Source: Bacteroidales bacterium (GTDB taxonomy: Bacteria; Bacteroidota; Bacteroidia; Bacteroidales; Muribaculaceae). From it: a stretch of 64,000 bases of DNA. The stretch lies in NCBI GenBank assembly GCA_015061005.1, contig SUXJ01000001.1:62001-126000 (forward strand). Reading direction: 5' to 3'. Below are positions 63,469 through 64,000 of the stretch, in pieces (position 1 is the first letter of the stretch; each line of letters begins with the position of its first letter). The notes under the pieces are model-generated. The model saw nothing but the letters and a program-made list of their open reading frames with translations, had not been told where the DNA came from and did not search any database. The translations under genes and the position numbers were made by a program.

Positions 63469-64000
63469 AATTTTGAGGGGTTTATTGACAACCTGAGGCG
63501 TGAGGAGGCGAGGTGCCAGAGGAGAATGCCGGCGGTTACGGCTACGTTGAGAGAGTGTTTGGTACCGAACTGAGGAATTTCAAGGGTTAGGTCGCAAGCA
63601 TCGACAACGGATTGCTCAACGCCATAGACTTCGTGGCCGAGGACAATGGCATATTTCTTGTCCGGGTTAGGTAGAAAGTGCTCTAAGGAGATGGAGTCGT
63701 CGGCTTGCTCTACGGCGCAGAGGGTCCAACCGTCGGCTTTCAGCTCGGCAAGTGCCTCGGCAGTGGTCTGAAAATACTTCCACGTTACGGATTCTTCTGC
63801 CCCAAGGGCAGTTTTGTGGATTTCTACTGACGGAGGAGTGGCGGTAATGCCGCAAAGGCATATTCGGTCAACGCAAAAGGCATCGGAGGAACGAAAAATA
63901 GATCCGATATTATTTAATGACCTGACGTTGTCGAGCACCACTGCGATGGGAAATTTATCTTTTCTGCGGAATTCCTCGGTCGTATCTCGACCAAGATCTG
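63465..64000 (-). CDS. TrmH/SpoU family RNA methyltransferase, 5' end outside window
   Basis: The frame is open to the window edge, with in-frame codons beyond 63941 (ending FPIAVVLDNV), so the start lies outside. At least 178 codons are visible. The SPOUT motifs are VVLDNVRSLNNIGSIFRSSD (motif 1), AIVLGHEVYGVEQ (motif 2) and IPQFGTKHSLNVAVTAGILL (motif 3), with LCGITATPP between. It methylates tRNA or rRNA ribose. It lacks the extra N-terminal domain of the gene at 50382 as far as visible. Confidence 0.9.
   Translation of the reverse strand, partial: DLGRDTTEEFRRKDKFPIAVVLDNVRSLNNIGSIFRSSDAFCVDRICLCGITATPPSVEIHKTALGAEESVTWKYFQTTAEALAELKADGWTLCAVEQADDSISLEHFLPNPDKKYAIVLGHEVYGVEQSVVDACDLTLEIPQFGTKHSLNVAVTAGILLWHLASSRLRLSINPSKL

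Overview
The window reads as a chromosomal segment of a gut-type member of the Bacteroidales, probably Muribaculaceae or a near relative (the family is an inference; no 16S gene is present). The support is direct: many promoters carry the Bacteroidetes -7 box TAnnTTTG with a TTG about 20 bases upstream, Shine-Dalgarno sites are weak, and the gene content includes fimbrillin-family lipoproteins, DUF3575/DUF4906 proteins, secreted proteins with C-terminal type IX secretion (T9SS)-like tails, a Lys-type SerA, archaeal-type ProRS and DUF4834/DUF3098/DUF3256 proteins.

Layout. 1-10.8 kb: a partial secreted protein, RNase P RNA, proS, the phosphatidylethanolamine pair psd-pssA, a run of transporters (MATE, OPT, POT), sufE and a glutaminyl-cyclase-like lipoprotein. 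10.9-15.1 kb: two membrane-anchored AraC-type regulators, the second behind a long structured leader or ncRNA, then a small beta-barrel and a lipoprotein. 15.4-23.1 kb: serC-serA-gdhA-tatD, a large Ser-type sulfatase and a flavodoxin/ferredoxin protein. 23.2-25 kb: a second structured RNA ahead of a secreted protein. 25-27.2 kb: tcdA-ribF-HAD operon. 27.3-36.7 kb: a six-gene FimA/Mfa-type fimbrial operon on the minus strand, with one subunit carrying an inserted ricin-like domain. 36.9-41 kb: NagB-like/PIG-L fusion, mltG, mdh. 41.2-54.3 kb: a dense housekeeping run on the plus strand (ribE, ftsX, DUF3098, uppP, truB, queA, frr, DUF3256, xseAB, dsbD, rRNA/tRNA methyltransferase, radA, Smr protein, ferredoxin protein). 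54.4-58.05 kb: a 1211-residue sialidase, then tRNA-Gly x2 and tRNA-Leu.

58.5-63.1 kb is the most interesting region: a complete diversity-generating retroelement (DGR) on the minus strand. A promoter with a G8 tract drives a small secreted protein, then a 679-residue target protein (von Willebrand A-like part plus formylglycine-generating-enzyme/C-type-lectin fold), an HRDC accessory protein, a DGR reverse transcriptase, a template repeat (TR) and a structured 3' spacer. The TR (58700-58833) and the variable repeat (VR, 60443-60576, the last codons of the target) are 134 bases long and differ at 16 positions, every one an adenine in the TR coding strand. A 21/23-base inverted match joins the 3' flank of TR to the 3' flank of VR; I do not know of a description of that feature. 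A composite of palindromic repeats (63141-63468) separates the DGR from a partial TrmH-family methyltransferase at the window end.

Functional themes: mucin-glycan use (sialidase, sulfatase, amino-sugar enzyme), adhesion and surface variation (fimbriae, DGR lectin, possible G-tract switching), and conserved housekeeping genes. Coordinates come from manual reading; functional calls rest on motif recognition, not on database searches.
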